Positions 29,186-38,489 of a DNA stretch of 64,000 bases are shown piece by piece (the stretch's first letter is position 1; each line of letters opens with the position of its first letter). The position numbers and the translations under genes are program-made. Source of the stretch: an uncultured Rikenellaceae bacterium. GTDB lineage: Bacteria > Bacteroidota > Bacteroidia > Bacteroidales > Rikenellaceae. The stretch lies in NCBI GenBank assembly GCA_910577285.1, contig CAJTLO010000006.1:67574-131573 (forward strand), given 5' to 3'. The notes beneath the pieces are model-generated. The model saw only the letters and a list, made by a program, of their open reading frames with translations. It made no database searches and was not told where the DNA came from.

Positions 29186-29743
29186 TCATACGGTTTCACC
29201 CGCGACGCTTTTTTCGGAGAGATATTGGGCGAACAGATGCCAGAGTACCGCACCGCCGGCCACCGATACGTTCAGCGAATGTTTCGTGCCTGCCTGCGGA
29301 ATCTCAATCGCGCCGTCGCACATGTCGGCCGCCTCCTGCGCAACGCCTTCCACCTCGTTGCCGAAAACGAGGGCGTAGCGCTTGTCGGGTGCCGGACGGA
29401 ACTCCTGCAGCATGACGGCGCTTTCGGCCTGCTCGACGGCGAGCAGCGTGTAGCCTTCGCTTCTGAGTGCGGCCAAGGCCTGTAGGGTATCGTCGAAATA
29501 TCGCCACGCGACGGTATGTTCGGCTCCGAGGGCCGTCTTGTGCAGTTCGCGCGAGGGGGGAGTACCCGTTATTCCGCACAGCAACAACCGTTCGACGGCA
29601 AACGCGTCGCACGTGCGGAAGAAGGAGCCTACGTTGTTCAGGCTCCGTATGTTGTCCAGTACCACCGTCACGGGCATCTTGCGCATGCGGGCATATGCTT
29701 CGGCTGTGGGACGGTGCAGCTCTTCGTTGGTCGTTTTTTTCAT
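29186..29743 (-). CDS. SPOUT (TrmH/SpoU-type) RNA ribose methyltransferase
   Basis: 185 residues from 29743; the open frame runs far upstream but that part is the antisense of hppA and meaningless. The three SPOUT motifs are present: [13 protein letters not shown] near 36, [10 protein letters not shown], and [18 protein letters not shown] forming the knot. It 2'-O-methylates a tRNA or rRNA nucleotide; the target is unknown. No N-terminal extension, so more like TrmL/TrmH cores than RlmB. Confidence 0.88.
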   Translation of the reverse strand: MKKTTNEELHRPTAEAYARMRKMPVTVVLDNIRSLNNVGSFFRTCDAFAVERLLLCGITGTPPSRELHKTALGAEHTVAWRYFDDTLQALAALRSEGYTLLAVEQAESAVMLQEFRPAPDKRYALVFGNEVEGVAQEAADMCDGAIEIPQAGTKHSLNVSVAGGAVLWHLFAQYLSEKSVAGETV

Positions 29744-30091
29744 TTTTTTTGTCTTTTTTTGCCGGTCGCCCGCTCGGGAGCGGGACGGAGGGGGTTCACC
29801 GAGCCGGAAAAAAGAGTAAATTTGTTTTACCGGATCGCGGGCGTGCAGGTGCGTACCCCGATGCGAAATTACGAAAATATTGCATTTGCGCGGGGTAGAC
29901 CGGCGCACGGGTGAGGCAATTGCCGCCAGAGCCCGTCCCGTTCGCTGCCGGAAAGGGCGGCGGACCGCCCCGAAATGCCCCGGGCGGTATTTCGGCAGCC
30001 CCGGAGCACCTGTCGCGGCAGGGGCCGGTCCGGCGGAGATTACGGAAGAGAGTTCACTGAAATATTTCAATAACATTAAAAGAAACTGCTT
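29744..30091. other. Divergent spacer between the methyltransferase and hppA
   Basis: 348 bases. A TAAATTTG on the plus strand (29817-29824) fits the -7 consensus, but it lies 268 bases before hppA and has no -33 partner. T-rich runs next to 29743 may be part of the minus-strand start region. Confidence 0.4.
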
Positions 30092-32305
30092 ATGGGGAAC
30101 ACACCGACAATTTTTTGGTTGATACCGACCGCCGCGTTGATCGCACTGCTTTTCGCCTGGTATTTTTTCAGGCAGATGAAGCGGCAGAGCGAGGGAACGC
30201 CTCGCATGAAGGAGATCGCACAGTATGTGCGCGAAGGGGCGATGGCCTATCTCCGGCAGCAGTATAAGGTGGTCGTGATCGTCTTTATCGTACTCGCCCT
30301 CTTTTTTGCATGGCTCGCGTTCGGGCTCGGGGTGCAGAACAAATGGGTACCGTTCGCTTTTCTCACGGGCGGTTTGTTTTCGGGCCTTGCCGGCTTTATC
30401 GGCATGAAGACGGCCACCTACGCTTCGTCCAGGACGGCCCATGCGGCCAACCAGTCGCTCAACCGGGGGCTGCAGGTGGCGTTCCGCAGCGGTGCGGTGA
30501 TGGGGCTGGTGGTCGTGGGGCTCGGCCTGCTCGACATTTCGTTGTGGTACGTGGTGTTGAATTACTTCGTCGATACGGAGGGTCCGCAGAAACTGGTGGT
30601 GATGACCACGACGATGCTGACTTTCGGTATGGGCGCCTCCACCCAGGCGTTGTTCGCCCGTGTGGGCGGCGGTATCTACACCAAGGCGGCCGATGTGGGT
30701 GCCGACCTGGTGGGGAAGGTCGAAGCGGGTATCCCGGAAGACGATCCGCGCAATCCGGCCACGATAGCCGACAACGTGGGAGATAACGTGGGCGACGTGG
30801 CAGGTATGGGTGCCGACCTCTATGAAAGTTACTGCGGTTCCATTCTCGCTACCGCCGCGCTGGGTTCGGCGGCTTTCGTGCTCGATCCGGCGGTACAGGT
30901 GAAGGCCGTGCTCGCCCCCATGCTCATTGCCGCGGTGGGCATCGTTCTCTCCGTGATCGGTATCTTCACCATCCGCACCAAAGAGGGGGCTTCGATGAAG
31001 CAACTCCTTCGCTCGCTCGGCTTCGGCGTGAATCTCAGTGCGGTGCTGATCGCCGTCGCATCGTTCGTCATCCTCTATCTGCTCGGCATGCCGGGGTGGG
31101 CATGGCTCGCCGGTTCGGTGGTGATCGGGCTGGTGGCGGGCGTGATCATAGGGCAGGCCACGGAGTACTACACTTCCCACTCCTATAAACCTACCCGCAA
31201 GATCGCGCAGAGCGCCGAAACGGGACCTGCGACCGTCATCATCTCCGGAATCGGCATGGGGATGATATCCACGGCCATACCGGTGATAACGATATGTCTT
31301 GCCATCGTGCTTTCGTTCTTGTGCGCCATTCGGTTCGACGTGGCCGATATGCTGACGGCGGGCAACCTTCAGACCGGGCTCTACGGCATAGCGATCGCTG
31401 CGGTGGGCATGCTCTCCACGCTGGGCATCACGCTGGCTACCGATGCCTACGGGCCGATAGCCGACAATGCCGGCGGGAACGCCCAGATGGCCGGTCTGGG
31501 CGAGGAGGTGCGCCGGAGGACCGATGCGCTCGACGCGCTCGGCAATACCACGGCGGCCACCGGCAAGGGCTTCGCGATAGGTTCGGCGGCGCTGACCGCC
31601 TTGGCACTGCTGGCTTCCTACATCGAGGAGATAAGGATCGGATTCGCGCACCTGGGGCAGACGACCTTTACCCTTTCCGACGGTGCGGTGGTGACGATAG
31701 CCGACGCCTCGATGCTCGATTTCATGGATTATTTCCAGGTGAATCTCATGAACCCGAAGGTGCTCGTGGGCGTATTCGTGGGGGCGATGATGGCCTTCCT
31801 CTTCTGCGGACTCACGATGAATGCCGTGGGGCGTGCCGCGCAGAGCATGGTGGGCGAGGTGCGCCGTCAGTTCCGGGAGATCAAGGGAATTCTCACGGGC
31901 GATGCGACGCCCGATTATGCCCGTTGCGTGGCCATATCCACCAAGGGGGCTCAGCGGGAGATGCTCTTCCCGTCGGTGCTGGCGATCCTGGTTCCCGTGG
32001 CCATGGGACTCGTCTTCGGCGTGGCCGGTGTGATCGGACTGTTGGTAGGTGCGCTCGGAGCCGGTTTCGTACTGGCCATTTTCATGGCCAATTCGGGCGG
32101 TGCGTGGGACAATGCCAAGAAATATGTGGAAGAGGGCAGCATGGGCGGCAAGGGTTCCGATGCCCATAAGGCCACGGTAGTGGGCGATACCGTCGGCGAT
32201 CCCTTCAAGGATACGTCGGGACCGTCGCTCAACATTCTGATCAAGCTCATGAGCATGGTCTCCATCGTGATGGCGGGACTTACCATCGCCTATAGCATCT
32301 TCTGA
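30092..32305 (+). CDS. hppA: Membrane-bound ion-pumping pyrophosphatase
   Basis: 737 residues with about 16 hydrophobic helices. The pyrophosphate site is clear: [20 protein letters not shown] followed by [19 protein letters not shown], and late [17 protein letters not shown] and [17 protein letters not shown]. The [11 protein letters not shown] segment has Ala where K+-independent enzymes carry Lys, so the enzyme should need K+ (established correlation). Hydrolysis of PPi drives H+ and/or Na+ out; Na+ transport is common in Bacteroides relatives but cannot be read here. Terminator at 32328-32360. Confidence 0.95.
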   Translation: MGNTPTIFWLIPTAALIALLFAWYFFRQMKRQSEGTPRMKEIAQYVREGAMAYLRQQYKVVVIVFIVLALFFAWLAFGLGVQNKWVPFAFLTGGLFSGLAGFIGMKTATYASSRTAHAANQSLNRGLQVAFRSGAVMGLVVVGLGLLDISLWYVVLNYFVDTEGPQKLVVMTTTMLTFGMGASTQALFARVGGGIYTKAADVGADLVGKVEAGIPEDDPRNPATIADNVGDNVGDVAGMGADLYESYCGSILATAALGSAAFVLDPAVQVKAVLAPMLIAAVGIVLSVIGIFTIRTKEGASMKQLLRSLGFGVNLSAVLIAVASFVILYLLGMPGWAWLAGSVVIGLVAGVIIGQATEYYTSHSYKPTRKIAQSAETGPATVIISGIGMGMISTAIPVITICLAIVLSFLCAIRFDVADMLTAGNLQTGLYGIAIAAVGMLSTLGITLATDAYGPIADNAGGNAQMAGLGEEVRRRTDALDALGNTTAATGKGFAIGSAALTALALLASYIEEIRIGFAHLGQTTFTLSDGAVVTIADASMLDFMDYFQVNLMNPKVLVGVFVGAMMAFLFCGLTMNAVGRAAQSMVGEVRRQFREIKGILTGDATPDYARCVAISTKGAQREMLFPSVLAILVPVAMGLVFGVAGVIGLLVGALGAGFVLAIFMANSGGAWDNAKKYVEEGSMGGKGSDAHKATVVGDTVGDPFKDTSGPSLNILIKLMSMVSIVMAGLTIAYSIF

Positions 32306-32327
32306 TCGGATCTTCCGATACCACAGG

Positions 32328-32360
32328 GTGCCCGGTGCGGATTCCGCACCGGGCACTTTT
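32328..32360 (+). terminator. Intrinsic terminator of hppA
   Basis: Perfect 13-base arms (32328-32340 and 32344-32356) with a 3-base loop and four T. Confidence 0.8.
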
Positions 32361-32468
32361 CGTTTCCCGGACGAGGGGAGGGGGCCTGTTCTCCGGACAA
32401 GGCGAGGGGGCGGGCGAGCTCTTCGGGGACTTTGGCATGAATAATGGGGTATTGTTGCCCCATTATTA

Positions 32469-32476
32469 TATATTTG
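32469..32476 (+). promoter_or_regulatory. -7 box of the outer-membrane protein gene
   Basis: TATATTTG within an AT-rich stretch, 30 bases before the ATG at 32507. No -33 box at the standard distance. Confidence 0.5.
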
Positions 32477-32506
32477 CAAAAGAAATAAAAACAAGCTTTT
32501 CTGAAG

Positions 32507-33589
32507 ATGGGATATCTGCGTGTCGCCGCGGTGTGTGCCGCGTTGCTCTTTTGCTGGACCACGGCGTCGGCCCAGCGTTTTCTGTGGAACGTCGATTTCG
32601 ACTTCAAGTTCGACAATAAAGAGTATGCCGATGTGGAACACGATGTCTCCACGACCAATTTTTCGGCGCGGCTGACTCCGCAGATAGGACTCGGCTGGGG
32701 GCGCGGAAACGCCCTGATGGTGGGCGTGGACTTCAAGAACGACATGGGGAAGGATTCCTATGTGGCCCGCGAGATGATCGTCTATTACAAATATGCCGAT
32801 GAGCGTTTCGGCGTCTATTTCGGTCGGTTTCCCCGCAAGAATCTCATCGGTACCTACTCCAATGCGTTTTTCAGCGACTATGTCACCTACTACGACAGCA
32901 ACCTGGACGGGTTCATGGGGCAGTATATCGCCGATCACGGCTACGTGGAGCTGGTGTTGGACTGGAACAGCATGCTCGTGAAGGACCAGCGCGAGAAGTT
33001 CAGCATCTTTTCGGCCGGCCGGTTGCATTACGGCGGCTTCTATGGCGGATACAATGCGCGGATGTACCACCATGCCGGTAGCGAAACGGTGCGGGGCGTA
33101 GTGGACAACATCCTCATCTATCCCTTTGCCGGGGCCGATTTCTCCAAATACCTGCCGCAATTCTCGGCGTTGTACCTGCAGGTGGGATGGCTACAGACCT
33201 TCCAGAACGACCGCGCCTATGTGGGACGGTATGTCACGCCGGGCGGTATTCAGTTGGAGGCGTGTGCGGAACGTTGGGGATTCGGTATCTATAATACGCT
33301 CTACCTCGGAGGCAATCTGATGCCTTATTACGAGAGTACGGTGGCGGGACAGCCGGCCTACGGGCCGGGACTCTACTCCGGAGAGCCGTTCTACCGGACG
33401 GACAAGGGGATTTACGATCGGTTGGAGGTCTATTGGAAACACAAGTTCGGTTCCGACATAGCGTTGAAGGTTTCGGCCGTGCAGCACTACGACGGCGACG
33501 GATGGGGATGGCAGCAAAAGCTGGAGTTGCAGGTCTATCTCTCCGACCGGATGTTCAAGTCGTTCAGGAAACCGGTCGAGGAGGAGTAG
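32507..33589 (+). CDS. Predicted outer-membrane beta-barrel protein, function unknown
   Basis: 360 residues with a signal peptide cut near residue 22 (TASA|Q). The mature chain is rich in alternating aromatic and polar strands (IVYYKYADERFGVYFGRFP, LYLQVGWLQTF) and ends in a long strand (QQKLELQVYLSDRMF). It resembles porin-like barrels of Bacteroidetes without matching a named family I know. Own promoter; no operon partner. A 205-base tandem repeat starts 41 bases past its stop. Confidence 0.7.
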   Translation: MGYLRVAAVCAALLFCWTTASAQRFLWNVDFDFKFDNKEYADVEHDVSTTNFSARLTPQIGLGWGRGNALMVGVDFKNDMGKDSYVAREMIVYYKYADERFGVYFGRFPRKNLIGTYSNAFFSDYVTYYDSNLDGFMGQYIADHGYVELVLDWNSMLVKDQREKFSIFSAGRLHYGGFYGGYNARMYHHAGSETVRGVVDNILIYPFAGADFSKYLPQFSALYLQVGWLQTFQNDRAYVGRYVTPGGIQLEACAERWGFGIYNTLYLGGNLMPYYESTVAGQPAYGPGLYSGEPFYRTDKGIYDRLEVYWKHKFGSDIALKVSAVQHYDGDGWGWQQKLELQVYLSDRMFKSFRKPVEEE

Positions 33590-33630
33590 GCGCCGGTCGA
33601 GGAGGAAAACGGACGGGGTGCACGCGGATT

Positions 33631-34180
33631 GCCGGGTGCGCCCCGTTCGTTTCGTGAGGTGCAGCTCCGTGCGATGGGAACTGTCCTGCGGATGCCTTTT
33701 CCGTCATGTAGCAGGACGAAGGGGGCATCGGAGGTGGTTGCGGCGCGGTAGCGTTCGGCGCGTCGGAGGGGCGTGTAGGTCTTCGCGGCCGGTGTAACTT
33801 GCGGCATCGGCCGGAATCGGTGCGGGGACGTGGTTGCCGGGTGTGCCCCGTTCGTTTCGTGAGGTGCAGCTCCGTGCGATGGGAACTGTCCTGCGGATGC
33901 CTTTTCCGTCATGTAGCAGGACGAAGGGGGCATCGGAGGTGGTTGCGGCGCGGTAGCGTTCGGCGCGTCGGAGGGGCGTGTAGGTCTTCGCGGCCGGTGT
34001 AACTTGCGGCATCGGCCGGAATCGGTGCGGGGACGTGGTTGCCGGGTGTGCCCCGTTCGTTTCGTGAGGTGCAGCTCCGTGCGATGGAACCTGTCCTGCG
34101 GGTGTCCGTTTTCTATACATGTAGCAGGACGAAGGGGGCATCGGAAGTGCTGCGACGCGGTAGCGTTCGGCTCTTGCACC
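33631..34180. repeat. 205-base tandem repeat, two full copies and one diverging partial copy
   Basis: Unit 1 is 33631-33835, unit 2 33836-34040 (nearly identical), unit 3 starts at 34041 and diverges after about 50 bases, fading near 34180. Because 205 is not a multiple of three, each copy shifts reading frame, so the open frames across it cannot encode a repeat protein. Each unit holds nested short inverted repeats (for example 33681-33687 with 33710-33716). Function unknown. Confidence 0.9.
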
Positions 34181-34433
34181 GAACGTTCCTTTCTTCTGCG
34201 ACTCGTTTATGCTTGATTTCCTTTCCCGTCCGCTTCCCTTGCGTTTTTCGTCGCGTCCGCACTCTGTTCGTGTTGTCCCTCGTTTCCTGTCCGGTTCTGT
34301 CTTTATATGTTCTTTCTTTCTTTCTTTCTTCCTTCCTTCCTTCCTTCCTTCCTTCCCGAGAAAATCTCCCCTGCAATGTCCCGGGGCAAAGAATGATGGG
34401 GTCCGCGAGCGGGAGCGGGAGCAGGATGTGAAC
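34181..34433. other. Rest of the gene-free region, with a pyrimidine-rich stretch
   Basis: Between the 205-base repeat and the secG terminator the plus strand is strongly pyrimidine-rich and includes the tetranucleotide tract at 34311-34357. No gene seen. Confidence 0.6.
34311..34357. repeat. Tetranucleotide microsatellite, TTTC then TTCC
   Basis: About five TTTC units pass directly into about six TTCC units, giving a 47-base pure pyrimidine run on the plus strand. It could vary in length by slippage. It is not inside a credible gene. Confidence 0.9.
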
Positions 34434-34464
34434 AAATAAAAAAGCCCGGAACAGGGTTCCGGGC
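34434..34464 (-). terminator. Intrinsic terminator of the secG operon
   Basis: On the minus strand, 9-base arms (34464-34456 and 34452-34444) are followed by a T-rich run (34443-34434), 22 bases past the secG stop. Confidence 0.85.
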
Positions 34465-34485
34465 CGAACGTCTTTGCGGGCGGTC

Positions 34486-34839
34486 TTACTCTGCCGTTTC
34501 GGCAGCAGCCTCTTCGGCAACCGGTGCTACGGGAGCGACCGTGTTGGGAAGTGCGATCTCCCTTTCGGTAGTTACCTGTTCGAGTACTTTGTCGCCGGCA
34601 CCCAGTGCGCTCCTCCGGTGCGAGGACATGGCGATGGAGGCGAGCAGGCTCAGCACTACGATGGCGATGGCGAGTGTCCAGGTCGAACGTTCGAGGAAGT
34701 CGGCCGTCTGACGGACGCCCATCACCTGATTGGATGCACCGAAGTTGGCGGCCATACCGCCTTTGGGGTTTTGTGCAAGTACGGCGAGCACCAGGAGGAT
34801 GCTCGCGATTATAATCAGTACGATTAAAAAGATGTACAT
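34486..34839 (-). CDS. secG: Preprotein translocase subunit SecG
   Basis: 117 residues. Two membrane helices (about 2-22 and 52-70) flank the conserved loop AQNPKGGMAANFGASNQVMG, then a 45-residue Ala/Glu-rich tail. SecG joins SecYE and aids protein export. Last gene of the leftward cluster with the helical protein, lptE and the sigma-54 activator; 25 bases from its upstream neighbour. Confidence 0.92.
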   Translation of the reverse strand: MYIFLIVLIIIASILLVLAVLAQNPKGGMAANFGASNQVMGVRQTADFLERSTWTLAIAIVVLSLLASIAMSSHRRSALGAGDKVLEQVTTEREIALPNTVAPVAPVAEEAAAETAE

Positions 34840-34864
34840 TGTGGAGTTATTGTTTTAGTTATTC

Positions 34865-35371
34865 TTATTTTTCGTTCTTCCGGCAGTCGCTCCCGGCAGG
34901 TTCCTTGGCCGAGGCCATTGCAATAATCTCGGCAAAATAAACACTTTTTTCCGGATTTAACAAACTTAATCTTCTATATATTTCGATTGCCGGACCCGTC
35001 ATTCCCTGTGCCAGGTAGATGGCGGCCAACTCCTCCGTCAGCAGGTCGTCGGAGGGAAGCCCGTCGGTCTGCGGGTCGGGAAGTTCTTCGGGGGTGTGTG
35101 CGTTCGCCGTGATTCGGTGTTCGCCCGAGCGCATGAATTCGTCGATGATGTCGAATGTGTCGTCCTGTACGGGAGGCGGAGCGGGAAGTTCCGCCTCATT
35201 CTCCCGGCAGACGGGACGTACGATCGTCGGACGGTAGCGCGACAGGATAGCCAAGCGTGCGGGCAGCGGTTGGTCGGCCCGATGAAGCTCCAGCAGCGGT
35301 ATGTCGAACCACGGGAACCAGTTCAGCAATTCCCGTGCATCATGCGGTGCGGTGTTTGTGGGTGAGGTCAT
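34865..35371 (-). CDS. Small protein linked to lptE-secG, function unknown
   Basis: 168 residues without signal peptide or membrane helix. The N-terminal half is polar; residues about 110-150 (EELAAIYLAQGMTGPAIEIYRRL, split by a Gly-Pro turn) look like one TPR-type helix pair. A protein of this kind between lptE and secG is a recurring Bacteroidetes arrangement, which suggests a role in envelope biogenesis, but no activity can be named. Confidence 0.7.
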   Translation of the reverse strand: MTSPTNTAPHDARELLNWFPWFDIPLLELHRADQPLPARLAILSRYRPTIVRPVCRENEAELPAPPPVQDDTFDIIDEFMRSGEHRITANAHTPEELPDPQTDGLPSDDLLTEELAAIYLAQGMTGPAIEIYRRLSLLNPEKSVYFAEIIAMASAKEPAGSDCRKNEK

Positions 35372-35391
35372 GTATGTGCTCCGTTACGGGT

Positions 35392-35904
35392 TTACCAGTT
35401 GGCTACCGCCGCGTTGAAGATGTCGTCCACCAGTTGCGACACCAGTTCGGGAATCAGTGCGCCCTCCACCGAAGAGAGGTCGCTCGAGGAGGGGTACTGC
35501 TGGAACGCCGAGAACGACTTGTTGAAATCGAAGGTGGGGTCGATCCGGTTCGTGAATTTCACTTTGACGGTAATCGTCAGACGGTTTTCGGCGGCCACGT
35601 CGTTGCTGGTCACCGCAACGGGTTGTACCGAGTAGTTCGTGATCTCCCCTTCGAAGGCGAGGTCGCCGTTTTCGGGTACGAGTTCCAGTTTCGTTTGGTT
35701 GGTGAAACGTGTCTGTAGTTCGTCGGTAAGCGTTGCGCTCAGCGTGGGCGATACGAGCGTGGCATTGTTGGGGAAGTAGGGGATGCTCACGGTCTTGGCA
35801 TTGGCCGGGATGGAGGCTCCGGAGAGGGAGTAGGTGACTTTGCATCCGACCAGGACCCCTGCGGCCAGGCTGGCGATTGCGATTGCGAAACGTTTAATAT
35901 TCAT
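35392..35904 (-). CDS. lptE: LptE-like LPS-assembly lipoprotein
   Basis: 170 residues from 35904; the upstream part of the frame belongs to the overlapping activator gene. Signal peptide ends in LVGCKV (lipobox Cys at about 21). The mature protein shows the LptE/LptD-plug pattern: VSIPYFPNNATLVSP, ATLTDELQTRF, and LVSQLVDDIFNAAVANW at the end. LptE sits with LptD in the outer membrane and helps insert lipopolysaccharide. The start overlaps the end of the activator gene by 11 bases. Confidence 0.85.
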   Translation of the reverse strand: MNIKRFAIAIASLAAGVLVGCKVTYSLSGASIPANAKTVSIPYFPNNATLVSPTLSATLTDELQTRFTNQTKLELVPENGDLAFEGEITNYSVQPVAVTSNDVAAENRLTITVKVKFTNRIDPTFDFNKSFSAFQQYPSSSDLSSVEGALIPELVSQLVDDIFNAAVANW

Positions 35905-37105
35905 TGATACCCAGTTCTTTGATTTTCCTGTATAACGTGCGTTCCGAGATGAAGAGCTCCTTGGCGGCCTCTTTCCGGCGCCCGTTGTGCTTGCGCAGGG
36001 CCTTGACGATGGCATTGCGGAGGACCTCCTCTTTGGTCAGTTCCCTTTCCGGTTCGGTCACCTCTTCGCTTTCGGCGTATCCCGGTGCCGGAACCTGCTC
36101 CTGCGGGGCGGGAATCACGTGGGCGGCCTGCAGGAAGCCCGCGATCCGTTCGGCCTGTTCGGGCGTGCTGCGGCCCGCGAGAATCTCGTGCAGCATGCTT
36201 TTGATCTCGGATATTTCGGACCGCATGTCGAACAGCATCTTGTACAGCAGCTCCCGCTCGAAATCGCCCGAGGCATGAGGTTGGGAGCCGTTTCCCACCA
36301 GCACCGGAACGGTGGTCTGGCTGCCGTCTTCGGGGAGGTAGCGTCTCAGTACCTCGGCGGTGATCGTCCGGGACTCTTCGATGGCGGAGATCTGCTCGGC
36401 CACGTTTTTGAGTTGGCGGATGTTTCCCCTCCAGTAGTAATCCTCGAGCATCGCCCTTGCCTGTGCGTCGAGCGTGATCGGAGGCATGCGGTACTGGATG
36501 GCGACGTCGGCGGCGAATTTCCGGAAGAGGGTGTAGATGTCCTCTTTACGCTGCCGCAGGGCCGGCACATAGATGGGAACCGTGTTGAGACGGTAGTAGA
36601 GGTCTTCGCGGAACCGTCCCTCCCGGATGGCCGCCTGCAGGTTGATGTTGGTGGCCGCCACGACGCGGACGTTGGTTTTCTGGGTTTTCGACGAACCCAC
36701 GCGGATGAACTCTCCCGTTTGCAGCACGCGCAGCAGGCGCACCTGCGTGGAGTGGGGAAGCTCGGCTACCTCGTCGAGAAAGATCGTTCCGCCGTCGGCC
36801 TCCTCGAAGTAGCCTTTGCGGGCTTCGGTAGCCCCGGTGAACGACCCTTTTTCGTGCCCGAAAAGTTCCGAGTCGATCGTGCCTTCGGGGATGGCGCCGC
36901 AGTTCACGGCGATGTATTTGTGGTGTTTGCGGGCGCTGTAGGCGTGGATGATCTGCGGAAAGAACTCCTTGCCCACGCCGCTCTCCCCGGTCACGAGTAC
37001 CGAGAGATCGGTCGGCGCCACGCGCAGCGCTATTTCGAGCGCTCGGTCCATGGCGTCGCTGTTGCCTATGATGCCGAAACGCTGTTTGACTGCTAAAAGG
37101 TCCAT
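35894..37105 (-). CDS. Sigma-54-dependent transcriptional activator (AAA+ and Fis HTH)
   Basis: 403 residues from 37105. No receiver or sensor domain: the AAA+ domain begins at once, with Walker A GESGVGKE (40-47), GSFTGA (87-92; the usual sigma-54 loop GAFTGA with Ala to Ser) and Walker B GGTIFLDE (105-112). A linker of about 70 residues leads to a Fis-type helix-turn-helix (about 377-397). Without a sensor it may be constitutively active or controlled by level or a partner. It overlaps lptE by 11 bases, so regulator and LPS transport are coupled. Confidence 0.9.
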   Translation of the reverse strand: MDLLAVKQRFGIIGNSDAMDRALEIALRVAPTDLSVLVTGESGVGKEFFPQIIHAYSARKHHKYIAVNCGAIPEGTIDSELFGHEKGSFTGATEARKGYFEEADGGTIFLDEVAELPHSTQVRLLRVLQTGEFIRVGSSKTQKTNVRVVAATNINLQAAIREGRFREDLYYRLNTVPIYVPALRQRKEDIYTLFRKFAADVAIQYRMPPITLDAQARAMLEDYYWRGNIRQLKNVAEQISAIEESRTITAEVLRRYLPEDGSQTTVPVLVGNGSQPHASGDFERELLYKMLFDMRSEISEIKSMLHEILAGRSTPEQAERIAGFLQAAHVIPAPQEQVPAPGYAESEEVTEPERELTKEEVLRNAIVKALRKHNGRRKEAAKELFISERTLYRKIKELGINEY

Positions 37106-37274
37106 GTTTGTTTCTCTATAATGTATGCTGTCGTGTTCGTTGCTCCGCGGCGGAGCAACTTCCGTCCGGCGGAGCGACATCCCGCAACGGAAATCTCCGT
37201 ATCGCATCTGCGTGCGGACCCCTGCCGCCGCTTTCGGCCCGCACGATCCGTCGGACGAAAGAGGGCGGATCGTG

Positions 37275-38267
37275 TTATTCTTCCGTGACGGGTGCCTGCG
37301 GGGCAGGGTCCGCCATGTCGATCACGATGCCTCCCTTCACGGCGTCGATGTCGCGTTTGACGTAGTAGCCGTACAGGAGTACCCCGATCGTGATGACGAG
37401 GGCGATGATCGCGATAACGAGTACCGTATCCGGCCGCTTTTTCGGTTTCCCCGGCCGTCTGATATGGATGCTGGGGGTGAATGCCGTATCGGTATCGTCC
37501 GTCGGTGTTGCGGAGGGGGCGCCGGCGGGCGTCGAGGGAGCGGTGGCCGCCGGTGCGGGCGCATCGTCGTCGGGACGTGCGGCCGGGATCGACGCCTGTT
37601 CGGTTGCAGTCGCCGGGCGGGAGAGGGGTTCGTCGTCCTCTTCTTCTTCCCGTTTGCCGTAAAGGGCGCTGCGCAGGCGGCTTTTGCCGTGGCGTGCGGC
37701 CAGGGGGGCGGCGCTCTCCGCGGGGCATGCTGCCTGTGGGTGGAGCGGCTCTTCTTCCCGGTCGGTAACGGATTCCGCAGTAGAGGCTTGCAAGCACTCC
37801 TGCGGCGTTTGGGGCTGTACCGGCTCCTGCGGGGCGGCGGAGGTGGGCGGGACGGGCGTGGCGACACATTCCGGTGTCACGTCCGCGGGGAGCGACGGGT
37901 CGCTCTTCTCCTGCGGCGGTAGTTGCGTCGTATCGGATGGGGTCGGAACGTCGTGCGTCGGATTTTCCACTACGTATCTGCCTGCAGCCGTCCGGAGGAG
38001 GAGACCGACTCCTTCGACCGCGACGCGGCCGTTCTGCGAAAGTTCCTGCCGCAGGGTCGCTCCGTAGCTCTCTACCAGCTGACGGGCCGTATCGGACGGA
38101 ATGTTCTCCAGTTCTGCTACTTTGGCTACCAGTTGTCCGTCGTCGGTGCGGAGCATCTCCGTGAAGATCAGTTCGCCGGAATCCCGCGAGAGGAGGGTGC
38201 CGCAGCCGGGGACGATCACCCGGCGCGAACCGCCGTTCAATATCTCTTTGATTGCCTTTCCGACCAT
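37275..38267 (-). CDS. HU-like domain protein with a C-terminal membrane anchor
   Basis: 330 residues. Residues 1-100 resemble the HU/CCDC81-like DNA-binding fold of Bacteroidetes (VIVPGCGTLLSR, ELSQNGRVAVEGVGLL). A long acidic, Pro/Ala/Thr-rich linker (about 105-265) leads through the basic RRPGKPKKR to one transmembrane helix (about 282-303) and a short tail. The basic side predicts the HU-like domain in the cytoplasm. Related proteins carry a SPOR domain at the end; none is seen here. Possible link between nucleoid and envelope (inference). Confidence 0.75.
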   Translation of the reverse strand: MVGKAIKEILNGGSRRVIVPGCGTLLSRDSGELIFTEMLRTDDGQLVAKVAELENIPSDTARQLVESYGATLRQELSQNGRVAVEGVGLLLRTAAGRYVVENPTHDVPTPSDTTQLPPQEKSDPSLPADVTPECVATPVPPTSAAPQEPVQPQTPQECLQASTAESVTDREEEPLHPQAACPAESAAPLAARHGKSRLRSALYGKREEEEDDEPLSRPATATEQASIPAARPDDDAPAPAATAPSTPAGAPSATPTDDTDTAFTPSIHIRRPGKPKKRPDTVLVIAIIALVITIGVLLYGYYVKRDIDAVKGGIVIDMADPAPQAPVTEE

Positions 38268-38289
38268 ATTTTCGTTGAAATGATTTGCC

Positions 38290-38297
38290 CAAAATTA
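38290..38297 (-). promoter_or_regulatory. -7 box of the HU-like gene
   Basis: On the minus strand TAATTTTG, 22 bases before the ATG at 38267. No clear -33 box. Confidence 0.45.
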
Positions 38298-38489
38298 GGG
38301 CTTTTTCACGGAAATGCAGTGTGCATTGGGGTAAAAACGAGATTATGCGGCGAAATAGTTGATAAATCGAAAAAGAATCGTTTGCTTTGTATTCCTTATT
38401 GCGTGCAATCCGGGTGAGCTACTTCGGTCCGAAACGGAGGAAGTAGACGAGACGGATTGTCGGATTTACCGGTAATAATCTGCGTTGAG

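Noticed and set aside
29744-33160. Upstream extension of the minus-strand methyltransferase frame (over 1100 codons)
   Set aside because: It is the antisense of hppA and the barrel gene; only the last 185 codons show a protein family.
33535-34520. Several overlapping frames across the 205-base repeat and the tetranucleotide tract
   Set aside because: The repeat period is not a multiple of three, the same DNA is open in different phases, and the products are Arg/Pro/Thr-rich without family resemblance.
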